A DNA stretch of 64,000 nucleotides from Drosophila pseudoobscura (Eukaryota; Arthropoda; Insecta; Diptera; Drosophilidae): contig NC_046683.1 of assembly GCF_009870125.1 (NCBI RefSeq), positions 2,604,001-2,668,000 on the forward strand, written 5' to 3'. Made by a program: the position numbers and the translations under genes. Under the pieces are notes generated by a model. The model was given only the letters and a program-made list of their open reading frames with translations. It did not search any database and had not been told where the DNA came from. How positions within the stretch are numbered: position 1 is the first letter of the stretch; the number at the start of each line of letters is the position of its first letter. This document shows, piece by piece, positions 47,391-60,410 of this stretch.

Positions 47391-48751
47391 AGGCCTAAAA
47401 TTATGCAATGGTCTGATTATGCAACTGCTAGAAAAAAATATAATCTCAGCAATGCAAGATGAGGGCCCTCTGTGCCGGCATAGGGGCTAACAGGGGGAAA
47501 GAGATCATTAGAATGCGATTTGATAGAGTCTGCCACAAAAGAAGGGGGGGAAACCGACTGTGGATTGGGTTTCTGAATGTTTATATGATAATAGTGCCTC
47601 GAAGAAGGAAGTTTTGGCTTCAAATATTCCCTTCAGTAATTGCCCAGACTATCCCTAGATATTCTTGAAATTCAGAAATATGGGTGAATCCTTCATTGAG
47701 CCCATTAGAGTGGCTCTCACATGTGTATCTGTGTGACTGTACGCGTTTTCCATGCCATTCCATTCCAATTGTTCCGCAGATTGCCATAATCCTTAATCCC
47801 GTCTGTCACTCCCATTGTTCCGCGCTCGGCAGCGAGCTGAGCGTATCACTGAGTGTTCCAATCGCAGAGCCCTCTCGGGCACAGCTTCCATTATCCCCTG
47901 CTCTAGGACCTGGACGGTCGGGGGGCTGGGTGCTGGGGGCGGGGGGGCCCATTCAACGCCGACAAATAATACGAATCATAATTGCAGAACAACAACAAAA
48001 AGGCGCAAGAAATTAATTTCCATGCGAAAGATCAAAGAAAGTTTTCAATTGTTGCCATTTGCCCAGCAGCACTCTCCTTGAGGGTGGGGTGGGGCACGAG
48101 GGGCACGGTGCGGGGCATAAACTGCTTAATACGAAATGTAGCAATTATATTCTTGCATTTGCTTTGGCAAACACACCGAAACCCACCCGCCACCCCCCAC
48201 CACCCCGATGCATATTTATTCATTTCTTCATTTACACATTTTTAATTTCAATTCTGAACCAGAGTCTAGGCCTCCCTCCATCCAGCCATCCAACCATCCA
48301 GCCATCCACTCGGGGCCCTGCATTATGGCTCAACTCATTTCCTGCAACAATGGCGTTGCCACGCCTCTTGCAACGGCCACCACCTCAAGCCACCCAGCCA
48401 TCGCCCAGTCTCCCTCAAGAGCTGTCCCCAACTCACGTGTGCCTTGCATTTCCTCGGTTGGTTTCTATTTTTCCATCTGTTGTTGTTGTGCCTCAACAGC
48501 CATGCCACAGGGTATTCCGGCTCTGCAGAGCACTACAATACGAGGGGTATCCCCAGATCGCAATACATACACAAATGGAGATAGATAGATAGATATATGG
48601 TGCTCTTTGGGGCTAGGCTTGTTCCAAGAACAAGTTCTCGAACCATTTCCGGGGTATCTCAGGTCTCGACACGCGTTTGTGGGGCTTTCCTCGTGTTTAT
48701 ATGGAAATGTTGTTGATTTTTAATGAAGTACTTTTTCATTATACACACAGA

Positions 48752-48774
48752 TACACACACACACACACACACAC
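48752..48774. repeat. (AC)11 microsatellite
   Basis: An AC run; a GT run of similar length lies about 260 bp downstream (49034-49064), so the two are in inverted orientation. Confidence 0.8.
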
Positions 48775-49031
48775 TCGTAGCTATACTTATGCATTGTACA
48801 TGCAATTTCTTTTCATTTCCGCCATCTGAGTTGCACTTTGTACTTGTTTTTCACCGCCACTCATCCCAGACCCAAGTCCCAAGTCCGCTCCCCCCCTCAC
48901 ATTCCCTCTCCCCTCACCCCACTTTGCTTGCATTTCTCTTAATTTCTATTTTAGTTTGCTGCTTATATCGTCTTTTCATGCAAATGTCGGTCTGTGTGTC
49001 TGTCTCTCTGGACACTTGACAAATGCAAAAC

Positions 49032-49033
<2 letters not shown>

Positions 49034-49064
<31 letters not shown>
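49034..49064. repeat. (GT)15 microsatellite
   Basis: A perfect GT run, complementary to the AC run at 48752-48774. Confidence 0.85.
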
Positions 49065-49066
<2 letters not shown>

Positions 49067-50799
49067 CCAATTGTTGTTAAGTGAAAGAGTGCTCCGTCAA
49101 CCACCGCCATGAGGGGGATGGAGAGATGGCTAGTGGGCGCGGCAGGTACAGGCCATCCTCGGATCTGCTGCGAACAACTCTCCGATCTACTGCAGATCGG
49201 TAGGGTAGCCACACCCACAGCTGACGAGCCACTAGCCACTAGACAGTCAAAGAATCTCTCAAGAAGAAGCTGCCGCCGCAGCTCAGGACACGTTCCATCC
49301 GGAGAGGCATTCAGTGCGATCCCAATACGATCCGATCCACGGCTTCCTGGCTATGTTCCCATCCCGAAAACCTGTTCAGGTTGTTCTCCCTTTCTCTCGA
49401 TAGTTCCGTCTTGCATTATCCTGTCTGCATATTTGCAGCCTGACTCATCGAATCCTCCACGGCCTGGCCAGCCAGCCAGCCAGCCAGCCATCCTTCCTGC
49501 TTCGCTGCGAGGCTGTGTGCAAAAGCGAGAGACCTCTTCCTTTTTGGCATTCTTCTGTCAAAATATTGACACAACAGTTGTCAGGCTGTCAGGACTCGGG
49601 TCTGTGACGGGCCCCTGGCAGGACATTCCAGTCTTGGCCATTGTCTTGGCTCTAAATGGGATCATCGACGGCAGAGCAGCCTGCAGAATCCATCTGAATT
49701 ACTTGTAATTATATTATTTGGAGAACAAACAGGCACAGGATGCCCGAGTGGCTCTCCCTGCTGCTAATCCGCACGACCGAGAAGTGCCAATGTAAATAAG
49801 CAGATCTCCACGAGAGGTGCGAAGAGGAGTGGGCCGAGCCGGCTTACGAATGCGATTACCATTGACCTTTCCACCGGCCGGAGGTGTGATCCCATCCGTT
49901 AAGTGGCACAACTGCAGAAAAAACAATCGCAAGCCAGCAACAGTTGGGCCGCACAAACAAAGCCCATGACAATGCCATTGACCATCGACCAGCGACCATC
50001 GACCATCGACCAGCGACCATTGAGGCCCAGCTGCACAGACTCCGAGCCTTTCGAGGGCACTATGGAATCATGGAATATAATGGCATTCAAATGTGCAAAA
50101 TATCCTCAGATTTCAAGGAATAAACTGCAATTAGGCCTACTTCCATATCTGGTTATTGATTGATGATTGATAGATCCAATGTTGCCAATGCGGAATCAAA
50201 CAGTATATCGAGGCTACCAGGATTTTGTATCGTCAGGATTTAAGTTCCAGTTAAGCCTTACTGTACGATATATTCCACTTGTTATCTACCGACTCATCGT
50301 TATTATTCTTTCGTTCAGCTGGACAGACACCGATCCCTGTCCGCATTTTATCTGCCAACTGTCGGTCTATCATTATCCCTGCCCTGCCGTTTTGGCCCAA
50401 TTAATGGCATGATTAACGCCAATCTGTCTTGAATAGCCCTGCCCCCACGCCAGCACAGATCCCTCCATTCGGAGGCAGTGCCATGTTCCCACATGGCCGG
50501 AGCGAAGGAGGGGCAGGCACTTGAGTTTCCATTTTTCTAAGCGCAAAAAAGACAACCAGGAGCACAGGTGCCCCGTCGATGGCTCAGCAACTTTTCACGT
50601 GTGTGTTTTCCCTACACTTTTCCAGCAAACAGGCAACGTTTATCCAGCTCCGACGGGCCTTGTTTTTTCCAGCTCCGCGGCACTTCGGGGAAGCGATTCC
50701 ACTCCATTCCGCTCTACTCCTCTCCACTGTATTCTGTTCTATTCTGTTCTGTTCCTAAGCGTGACTAAAGCGTTTCTCTAACAGGTCGCTAACGAGCAG

Positions 50800-51420
50800 C
50801 AGCCACGCCTAGAGATGACAGCGTGATGGGGAATCTGTGGATCCTCAAGTTCGGCTCAGTGGTTGGACTTACTCCGTCCCCGATTTGGAAGTATTTTCTT
50901 CGTTTTTGATGGACTAAAGATGGATAGATCGTTCTGTACTCGTGCTGTACTCGTCTTTCTATCGCCACAAGCACTGTACCATCTCTAGGCCAGGTCGAGC
51001 GCCTCTCGGCGAGTAGAGATGGCAGCGTGATCGAGAATGTATGGATACTCAAGTGCGGCTCAGTGGTTGGACTTATTCCGTCCCCGATTTGAAAGTATTT
51101 TCTTCGTTTTTGATGGATTAAAGATGGATAGATCGTTCTGTACTCGTGCTGTACTCGTCTTTCTATCGCCTTAATCACTGTACCATCTCTAGGCCAGGTC
51201 GAGCGCCTCTCGGCGAGTAGAGATGGCAGCGTGATCGAGAATCTATGGATACTCAAGTGCGGCTCAGTGGTTGGACTTATTCCGTCCCCGATTTGAAAGT
51301 ATTTTCTTCGTTTTTGATGGATTAAAGATGGATAGATCGTTCTGTACTCGTGCTGTACTCGTCTTTCTATCGCCACAATCTCTGTACCATCTCTAGGCCA
51401 GGTCGAGCGCCTCTCGGCTC
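50800..51420 (-). repeat. 204-bp tandem repeat, about 3 copies, open as 68-residue units
   Basis: The landmark CGATTT before GAAGTATTTTCTTCG recurs at 50881, 51085 and 51289, exactly 204 bp apart. Because 204 is a multiple of three, one minus-strand frame stays open through the array (51460-50789, 223 codons with ATG at 51460). It repeats a unit containing AERRSTWPRDGT, AIERRVQHEYRTIYPSLIHQ, KRRKYFQIGDGISPTTEP and SITLPSLL. Copies 2 and 3 are nearly identical and copy 1 is more diverged. I recognise no family. Being open may just follow from a period divisible by three in a stop-free frame. No splice or poly(A) evidence was established. Confidence 0.85.
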
Positions 51421-54400
51421 TCCATTCTCCGTTCTCGGGTCTCAGGTCTTTGGCTGGCAATCAAGTTTAATTGGTAAATGGTTCATTTAGCAGTCAGAAC
51501 CAATTATGAGGTACACTCGCTCACACACTCGCTCGAGTGTCTACTCAGATTCACACTTGCCGGGGCCTTCTGCTTCTGCTTCTGCCTCTGCTGGCTGTAA
51601 AAACAATTACAACAGTTTTTCACCTTTTTTAACGAGGTGACGACGACGACGCGAAAATGCCTCTCAAGGGTTTCCCCCTGCTGTCGGCTGTCGACTGTCG
51701 GCTGATGGTTCCCGGCTTCCCCGCTTCGGTGGAACCAATTAAATTTCCTGAATATGCCACGAATGATCCGCCTCCGACTCTGAATTGCTTATTGAGTGCT
51801 CTGCATGCGAGCCGTTCGAATGGAATGGAATTAAATCATTTTCCACGTTTTAGAAAGCAATTTGCTCACGCCTCTTTGATTGGATAATTGGCGGACTGTG
51901 AGCCCCGGAATAATGAATAACTATGAAGTCTCTACGGCGGTGAGTGCACTCGCTCTGCCGCTGGGCAATGGGCAATGGGCAATGGGCAGGTCGATGTCTA
52001 AACTGGCTGGCTAATGGGTTCTCCGACGAGACTTTCCGCCCCGAATCGGTGCCACCTCTCGGCGATGATCTTCTTGGGATATCATTTTTGTTCTATATAG
52101 GATGTTAGCCAACAAGTTTTGCTTCTCATTCGAATTATTTTCATGGCAAAAAAAAATTCGAGAGAAAAAAGAGACGGAAAAATGCTTTTCTCAAAGGAAA
52201 TCAACATATTTTAACATTAATTTGGATGACATGAGCCTGTCGAGGGTTGTAGGGGGAAGGGAAATGAGTTAAAAATTTCGCCAAAAGAAAGAAAAAAAGC
52301 GAGAGAGAGAGAGCGAGAGAGAGATACGGCCGCAGCGTGAGTGAGGGGGAAGGCAGGCGGGAATTATGTATAAACGGATAAAGTGAAGGAGGCCCGTGTG
52401 TGTGCTCGTCGAGGCAGTGAAATATAATAATGAGGACACCCACCAGGACCCGCCAGGACGCAGCAGAGCCACCACATCCACTCCTCGTTAGCTAACGATG
52501 AGGTGCAGGACGAGAGCGAGAAGAAGGACGTGGATGTGGATGCGGAGAACGCCGACGCCGACGCACCTGCAAGCGAAATGGAGTATTAAAAAATTATGCA
52601 AATGAATTCGTGTGTTCGTATTCGCTGTAGCCAGAGATGGGGCTGCTTCTGGGACTGGGGCTGGGGCTGGGGCTGGGGCTGAGGCTGAGCCTGCGCCACT
52701 CCCACCAAATGCGCGAAAATTAAGCGCATGCCGGTGGGGCCTGGGGCCTGTGGCATGTGGCATGGGGCAAGGCGCTGCATTATGAATGTTGTAAATTAAT
52801 TTCTGCCTCGGATATACACAATTTTTTCAGCTCTCGAAAAGACACGAGACACGGCCCAAGCCCAAGCCCCAGCGCAGTGGCGGGGAGGGGGGGCAGAAGA
52901 TGTAGTAGTTGCTGGGGCAGGTGCGCCAGGTGGCACACTGGACAAATGCGTAAAAACAATTACGCTTTAATTGCAATGATTTCCCAGGAAACGAGCCACG
53001 GACCCGGACCCGGACCCAGACCCGGACGGAGAGTGAGCGAAAATTGAGCTAAAAATGCAATTAGAGAGGAGAGCGAGGGGCTGCCTGGGCTGGGGGCACT
53101 GCAGTTTTGAATATTTATAAGCAGAAGACGGGGGAAGAGGGCAAGACCCAAGCCCAGAGCAGAAAGAAAGAGAAATCCGACTAGTAACGAGAGGCAACAC
53201 CCGGAACCGTGGGTCGAACCGTGGGATCATGGGATATGGTATATGTTTGGGGTTATTGCGGTGCTATCCCCAGTTGAACACCCACTCTGGCCATTGATGG
53301 ACTTGCTGTGGATATGTTGATCCTTTTTGTCTCAAATTTAACCGAAAACAATGCCCTTTGGCCCAAGGTTGCTCCTGCCCATGCCCCGTGCTGTCCCACG
53401 CCCAAAAGTCTGTAGTGTCTGAATGTGGGTGTAGGTGGGTCTGATGTGGTTGAAAATCATATTCACATTCATGCTTGAATGAGTTTTTTCTGCACGCCAG
53501 GCACTTGCCTGATCAAAGGACGACACTCTTGAGAAATTATCATAAAAGGATTTGCGGCAACAGCAGCGACTGTTCTCCATTCCATTCCACTCCATTCCCA
53601 TCCATTCCCTCTATATAGAACACACACATTTTTCAGCTTTTTTCTGCTTTTTCTGAATAGAGCTTTTGTTTTTCATTTGAAAATTGCAAAATTTGAATAA
53701 TGCGCAAGTGGCGTGAACAGGAAAATAAAACACCAAATACAAAAAAGGAAATCATATACATATTCAGATTGGGATTGGGATTGGGATTCACATTCAGCCT
53801 TCAGCCTTCAGCCTGCTGATTGCATAATAGGCCGCAAAGGCTCCGGCTCCAGCTCCAGCAGGTCCTGCTCCTCCTCCTACGATCCCGCGTATTCATAACC
53901 GTTTTGGTTAATTCCTGGTCCTATAAGATTGCAGATTGCCGATTGCAATTAGAGCCCAAGTGCCAACTGCTGACAATAGACAATTGTCGAAGGCTCTTCG
54001 GGAATGGGAGTGGGAATGGAAATGGAAATTGGAATAAATGCTAAATAAGTAATCAAGCGATGCCCTCGGTGCTGGCCGAGTGGATTCCATGGATGCATTT
54101 CGGCTTTTGGACGGGGCTTTGAAGTGCGTTTAACATTCATTTGCTGGCTGGATGACATTTGCACTTTGAAGTGGTTGAGCACTCGACGAGACCGAGACCG
54201 AGACCGAGACCCACTCATACCCACATCGCACATCCCACATCGCTCATCGTCGTGATTGCCGTATCCCCAATCAGGGTAATCCCACTCAAGATGATTGACT
54301 TAAATGCGTTTCCTGCAAGCGTCCACAACTCCCCCCTGAACGGGGTCACATGCCACACCAATTCCATCCAGATACTCTTCAAAGGAGCGTCTGCTTAGTC

Positions 54401-55344
54401 GTTTTTGAAACAAAAGAATCTTAAATGATTCAGCCAGGAAGTAACTTTAATTTGTGAGGCTTAAAGTAGCCTCTCTTCTTCCAGGGATCTGCCAATCAAG
54501 GGACAAATTCCTGGGCATACGAATATCCCAACACAAATCAGCTTTTGGCTTACTATTTGAATGCTCTAGATTAATCAACTCGAGGCTTAATTAAGGCCTT
54601 TCGCTCAGGTATTATCCCGCTTTTGACCATCCAAATTGTGATTTATCCACTGAAAACTCTTTCTAGTCTGCTCCCGCATTTCCCCCCCTCAAGGAATAGA
54701 GAATTTCGATGAAGCAGCTGCCGCTTTGCCCCCCCCCCCTTTCTTGCCAGATAAACAATTTTCTTTAAGTGATTTCCAAAATTGATTACTGCAGCTGCTT
54801 CTCCATCCCCAATCGGATGCTCCTCCCCCACTAATCTCTGGCATCCCTGCCCCTCCCCGCCACTGCTCCCCTTTTGCGGCGGCCGCTCGCTGGGGGTTCG
54901 TGTCCCGACTAAGCCCTGCCGCAGGTCCAGGTCTAGCGCTGCCTTCGAGCGCTGAAAAGTTTGCAAACATCGCAGCTTTCGAGTGTCAACAGGAGAGCGG
55001 AGTAGGGGGAGCTTTCGGGTCGGCCAAAGGGTTGCAGCACATGCAGCGTGTGTGTGTGTGTGTCTCAGGTATTTAGCCGAATCGCGGGGCGCAACGCGGC
55101 GTATGCGTCATGCGGACAGATTTGATTCAATTTCATTTATTAAATGCTTGTCCCCGCGCATGTGGCATGTGGCATGTCCAGCAATTTGTTGGCAATTTCG
55201 TTAAGTTGCATTTAACGGCGACCCGGCCATTCGATTTTGCGCAATTTTCTCGATACACTTTGGCACAATCGAAACGATAAATTAAATTACACTTGGCCGG
55301 CCCCTGTCCCTGGCCAAATATGTCAATGGCAGAGGCGGACGCGA

Positions 55345-55372
55345 AGGCGGAGGCGGAGGCGGAGGCGGAGGC
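55345..55372. repeat. GGCGGA hexamer repeat
   Basis: About five copies of GGCGGA in tandem. Confidence 0.75.
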
Positions 55373-57964
55373 ACGACACTACCCTCCATCCACTCTGCTT
55401 CCTGCATCCAAGTAGTTGGCCCAAAGTGTATTTAAGCTAAAAGCTTTAGAGCCCACTTGACAATGGGCCAAGTTGCTCGGCCCCGTTGTTGTGTCGCTTG
55501 TTATCCCGGCTGCCATTGTGACTGCTCCACTCCAGCCGCTCCACTCCCCGGCCACGTAACCTTTTCCCAGTGTAATCCTTCAGACAGCCAGCCAGCCAGC
55601 CAGCCAGGAAGTCCCTTGAATTTATTTACACTCGTGCGGTCCAGTCAAACACAGTCAACAAGGGATGCTCCAGACCCACGGGGCTGCACGGGGCTGCTGT
55701 GCTCCAAGTCTCTGCCTTTTGTGTGGTTTCGTGATGCCCAGTTCTGGCCAGACCTTGACTACAATTAATTGATGATGCCGCTTAATCCGCTTCAGCTGTG
55801 CTCCTCCGGGCTTTTGATCAACATCCTCGGGCAGGGTCCCGTCCTGCTGCATCTCGGAGGCAGAACGCCAAACAAACAACGCTTAAAGGTGGGAGGGATG
55901 TATGGCTGGCGCCTGTACCCCGGGTCTCGCCAGATCTGAAAAACACTCGTTATATTATAGAACGAGACGATGAGCCCATATTTACTCCGTGACTTTGGAC
56001 TAGGGCCCTTTTTCTGGCCACAAAAAACATTGATCTTCAATGATAGACACCTTTCTATGCTTGGTTGACTTTGAGCAGTGGAGATTGTCGGCAAATCTGT
56101 GGTAATTGCGCACCGTTTGACGAGTAACGAGAAGAGGCTTAAGTAATAAGTGCAGGCTATTCGAACCATAGGATAAAATGCACTTTGTAGAGTATTAGTA
56201 TTAGTATTAGTTGGTACTCGATGTCAATCGACCTAAATCGCAAGGGAGAATGCCATTTTGCACTGCTGTAAGACAGCACAGCCTGGCACGAGCTCTGCAG
56301 AAGACTAGAAGATAAAGGTAGAAGCCTCTAGCTTTTAGCAACTATTGCAAGGGAAATTTGAAATTGTTCTAAAGGACTAGTGCAGATAGAGCATACAATG
56401 GTGCAAAAAATAAAGGCAAAACCTGCACCTTCTAGAGAAAACAAGCGGCAGATCTGGCAGTATACAAGGCCTCTAATGAAAGTGGATCCTCGTACTTGGA
56501 AATGCCAAAATATGCCAAAAAAAACTTTTCCTATCTTTACATGTTCACCATTTCCACACTTTTAAACCCGTTTTATAATACATTTTGGGAGTATAAGTGC
56601 AGCAAAAGACCCGTTCGCGAACGACAGGCAATACTGCAGACATCTTGGATATTTCTATCCTTTTCAGATCCAAGTGCGAGCGGAAGATGTCGGAAAAACC
56701 TCGCATTTGACTCGTATCCGATGCCATTAGCGAGTGTTTGGCCCAGCCCGAGCGCTGCCTGCTCCATTCTTGTGTGTTTCCACATTTCAAATATTTAATT
56801 TAATTGCTTTACGGCTTGGTGGGGTGGCTGTCTCCCCCACCCTGCCTCAGAATTGGTCAAGATTTGGTGAAAAGAAAAAGAAATCGCTCGGACACAACCT
56901 CTTAGCATATGAATGAATGAATGAATGAATGAAAATTGCTTAACGGCATTTTTTACCTTTCGCCGCACAGGGGAAAATTTGTAAATGAATTAATTTCGGA
57001 TTACAGAGAAGCGAAGAGAAATCTCTTTGACCGAATCGGAGGGAAATTCGTCTGGTCTCCTGCTTTGGCTTATCCGTGCTTTTGGTATGCAAATGGGAAC
57101 CTTTCTCCGTGCCTCCGTGCCTCGTCTGCGTTTCTGCTGATGGGGCAGACTGGAGAAATGCCGAGTGATGAGTGTGCTCCGTTCCCCCGCGGAGGCCTTG
57201 GCACCTGGCCGCTGCTTCCAGCTGGTGAAATTGAGTAATTTTCGTATCCCTGAGATACTTTCACATTTCCCAGAACTAAACAGAACGAAACTGGCGACGG
57301 TTGCATCCAGAATTATGCGGAAAGCGTGAATGGGAATAGTAACAAATGCAACATCTGTCGGCGTGAGCAAATAAATAGAGGAGCGGGATGATGGAGGGAT
57401 AGGACTGGAATAGGACGGTGATAGGGGAACATACTCATGCGTATCTGATAGATACCAGATACAAAAGGCCTTTTTATCAACGAAAACATCGACTGTCGAC
57501 GGCCGACGGACAAAAGGATGAAGTGCAAACATTTCACGTCACCAGAGGACAGACAACGGCAAACATGTCAACCAATTCTGACACGTAGCCTCTGAAGTGG
57601 CACCCGGGAAGGGACTCCGCGGGGATGGTGCAAGGTAATGGTAATGGCAACGGCAGGGGGCACGATATGCGGTCTCTTATTGGTTCATCATCGTTAGAAC
57701 AATCTTTGGTTGCGGGCTGCTCTGCTCTGTTCAGGGTGCCTCCATAATTCCATGCGACTAGGCGAGTGATCATCGAAATTTTGGGAGTTTTTGGAGGCCT
57801 AGATTCGCCGTGAATGCGGTACCCTGAAGGTCTGTGATATGTCCTTCATATCAGGCTTGGTTAAAGGCTCTCTCAGGTCAAATCAACAGGTTTTCCGCAT
57901 GTTCATCTGCCTAGGAAATGGCTTTTGACATTTTCTATTACCGTTTGGCATTTGCTCCGCCACG

Positions 57965-58022
57965 TACTCCGTTTCCGTTTCCGTCTCCATCTCCGTCTCC
58001 GTCTCGGTCTCGGTCTCGGTCT
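57965..58022. repeat. Pyrimidine hexamer repeat (CGTTTC/CGTCTC/CGGTCT)
   Basis: About nine hexamers of a drifting unit form a long polypyrimidine strand, a triplex-prone sequence type. Confidence 0.75.
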
Positions 58023-58699
58023 GAAGTTATTTGCTCGACAAAGGCAACGCATCGAAGTCAGCCTCCCCCGTAAATAAGTTGTTGCAGGGCAAATATTGGC
58101 AGCTTCGAGTGGCGCCAGGATGGGGGCCCGTCAATTGCACGCCACATCATGGGACTTCCACAAGAGCTGCGAGTGTGTGCGCTTGACAGAAGTTATTAAA
58201 TCGAATCAAATCACAGCCGCTGAAGTCTGACAGGTGCACGGGGCGTGGGGCCGGGCTCTTGCCATATTTATTGTGCAATCATCACAAGAATGCGTATTGT
58301 GCGCGTGCAACGTTTGGCCATTCCGATTACGCCTGCCGCTGACACTCAGCCAGCATCGCAGGATCCTTGAGCGATTGCAACTAAACGAATTTCTATTACG
58401 ATTCCCATTTCCACTCGAGCCATGTTGGCTGTTCAACTGTTGATACTGCACTTGGCAGTGGGGATTACTCTTCCGGCTCCGACTTGGCAACATTTCATGC
58501 ATGTCTTTGGTCTGTGGATGTGACGCGACCAGCCGCAGTGACTTAATGATTGAGTTCTGTATTATTAGAAGTGCAGTTCGACGACTTCCTTTGAGATAAA
58601 TATCATTTGTCAGACTTCTGATTGTCACAACACTTTAGGGGATTACTGTTTCACTTGGAATATATTTACTGCACTTTTCAACTGTTAATCTGTTGTATC

Positions 58700-59640
58700 A
58701 ATGTCGATAAATGGCAGAAATACGTTGTACCAATCCACAAAGCTGGTCTTTGGTAGATGAGAAGTATACGAGACAGCCTTCGGTCTCACTTGGTGCACTT
58801 CTCCAAGCCGGGTTGGCAAGACTCCTGCTCGACAAGCCAGGCACGGTCCTCTTCTTCCCACCATTCGTTAGCTTCCTTCCCGCTCTCGCTGGATCCACTC
58901 GCCGCTCGCTGGTCAAGGACGAGGATGACCTCAACAAATACCAGTAAATGCCAGCGGCGAAGGTGAAACCCTGGCAAGATCTGGTGTGCGAAGAGCTGCA
59001 AATATAAATTTCTATTTAAAGAGCTATTTTATAAGTTGGATATGATTGAACCCACAGCTAGTTCCTTTAAGGCTTATGTGGCCTTCTCCTCCTCAAAGGC
59101 ACAGTCGGTCGCCACCTGCAACTCATTTGTACCGTTATCGTCATCGTCATCACCATCAATCTCGTTGTCATTGCCATGCTCTGTGGATGCAACTGTCTGA
59201 AGCAAGCGTTCGAAAATCTAGTGGAACGCAGTGACCATATTCGCATACACAACGAACGGTAGGCCCGTTTCAGGTCAGGATCAAAGTCATACAAAACTAC
59301 ATCGTATTTTGGGCGATCGAAGCCAGACTCGGCGCACTCGTTTTCGATGCGATGGCCACCGCTGAGATGCCGGACAGGGCTGCACTTGTACCGACTGAGA
59401 ATAACCAGGGACTACTATATGAACACAATAGGCCATGAAAATTATAAATTACCGATCCGTCAGCCTTCTCGTTAGCTTCCTCCTCGCTCTCGCCGGTTCC
59501 ACTCGCCGGATCCCTGGGCAAAGACGGGGACGAGCTCAAAAAGTTCCCGCAAATGCCAGCGGTGAAGATGAAACCCAGCGCGAGAAGCTGCAAATATCAA
59601 TTTATATTCAAGTAGCTATTTTATAAGCTGGATATGGGAA
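58700..59640 (-). pseudogene. Tandem broken copies of an importin-like (HEAT-repeat) gene
   Basis: On the minus strand two related units lie about 600 bp apart: GTTAGCTTCC on the plus strand occurs at 59471 and 58867, and AGCTATTTTATAAG at 59614 and 59022. Unit 1 encodes pieces such as YDFDPDLKRAYRSLCMRIW and then, in another frame, LLQTVASTEHGNDNEIDGD, NELQVATDCAFEEEKAT and ALKELAVGSI, with stops between them. The order acidic linker, EKEA-type helix, LKELAV resembles the N-terminal HEAT repeats of importin-4/RanBP4-type nuclear import receptors. The frame changes and stops make it nonfunctional. The family call is by eye. Confidence 0.5.
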
Positions 59641-59869
59641 TTACCTGCTGGTGGAGCAACTGCCGAAGGAACACTCAAGGCCGGCTGAGTGAGAGCTGTC
59701 AGCTTACATTTGGAGATGCCAAGAATCGAACATGTTTCCACAAGACACCATTGCAGTTTTGTTCGGCGGAGTAGTACGGAGCGCATCGATCGCCAACTGC
59801 ATGAGTCGCATCTTCTGCTCTGGAAGTTGTCTGCGAGCCTTGGCGATGAGCTTGTGCCAAATTTGTCAG

Positions 59870-60410
59870 TGCATGGATCGGTAATGCATAATTGTCATGG
59901 CCTATTGTGTTCATATAGTAGTTACGGTTTGTTCTCAGTCTGTTTGAGTGCAACGCTGGGACCAGCTGATCCAGACCTGGAACGGGCGGACTATCGTTCG
60001 TTGTGACTGAGAATATGGCCCCCGCGTTCCGTGAAGATTACCGAACGCATGCTTCAAATGGTGGCATCCACAAAATATGACAATGTCAACAAGAATCATG
60101 ATGAGGCCGATGGCAATAAGGATGCGAACGAGTTGCAAATGGAGAACGACTTTGTCTTGGAAAAGGAGGAGGCGTCATTAATCTTGAAGGAACTCGCTGT
60201 TCGACGCTTTTGACGACTTCCAGGAGGTCATCCGCAAGGCATCCATCGAGGCCCTCTGCGCATTTGGGACATCCCTCGACGGTGCAGGATCAGTGCGTCG
60301 TCTGTAAGATACTCGATGAGCTTCACCCAAGACTGAACTGACAGAGACTGTCGTCGGAGCCTCACAGATGTGACACTCGATAAACGGCATTCTACGACTT
60401 ACCAAAAACT
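59870..60410 (+). pseudogene. Inverted third copy of the importin-like fragment
   Basis: The plus strand at 59873-59925 repeats, in opposite orientation, the sequence at 59405-59458 (shared TCATGGCCTATTGTGTTCAT). Downstream it encodes KITERMLQMVASTKYDNVNK, NELQMENDFVLEKEEASLIL, KELAV and, after a frame change, DDFQEVIRKASIEALCAFGT before a stop. That run, EKEEA..LKELAV then a gap then VIRKASIEALCAF, is the importin-4-like HEAT pattern and is better preserved than in the minus-strand copies. The copy lacks about 100 bp present in unit 1. Upstream sequence at 59700-59870 may be an earlier part of the same gene. Confidence 0.5.

Larger units (their letters stand above)
39360..50780. other. Upstream region of Vsx, no supported gene
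   Basis: This holds the Vsx promoter and 5' UTR, which I could not place exactly, and then long noncoding DNA. The block 39740-40420 is GC-rich with Ser/Gly-like triplet runs open on both strands; it is probably 5' UTR or promoter. Elsewhere there are CA/GT/GA microsatellites, short minisatellites and patches of unique sequence. The frame at 49109-49708 (199 codons, plus) has no recognisable domain and is not annotated. Confidence 0.6.
51461..58690. other. Intergenic region, no supported gene
   Basis: Only simple-sequence patches are visible: GA-rich at 52305-52325, GGGGCT-type repeats at 52655-52690, (GGCGGA)n at 55345-55372, CAGC repeats at 55588-55605, and a CCGTCT/CGGTCT polypyrimidine tract at 57965-58022. 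Small frames here lack protein-like composition. Confidence 0.55.

Noticed and set aside
49109..49708. Plus-strand open frame of 199 codons
   Set aside because: No domain, includes a CAGC repeat translated as a Pro-Ala-Ser run, and no conserved-looking segment.
53180..53240. tRNA-like GGGTCGAACCGTGGG motif
   Set aside because: No cloverleaf, A box or acceptor stem could be paired around it.
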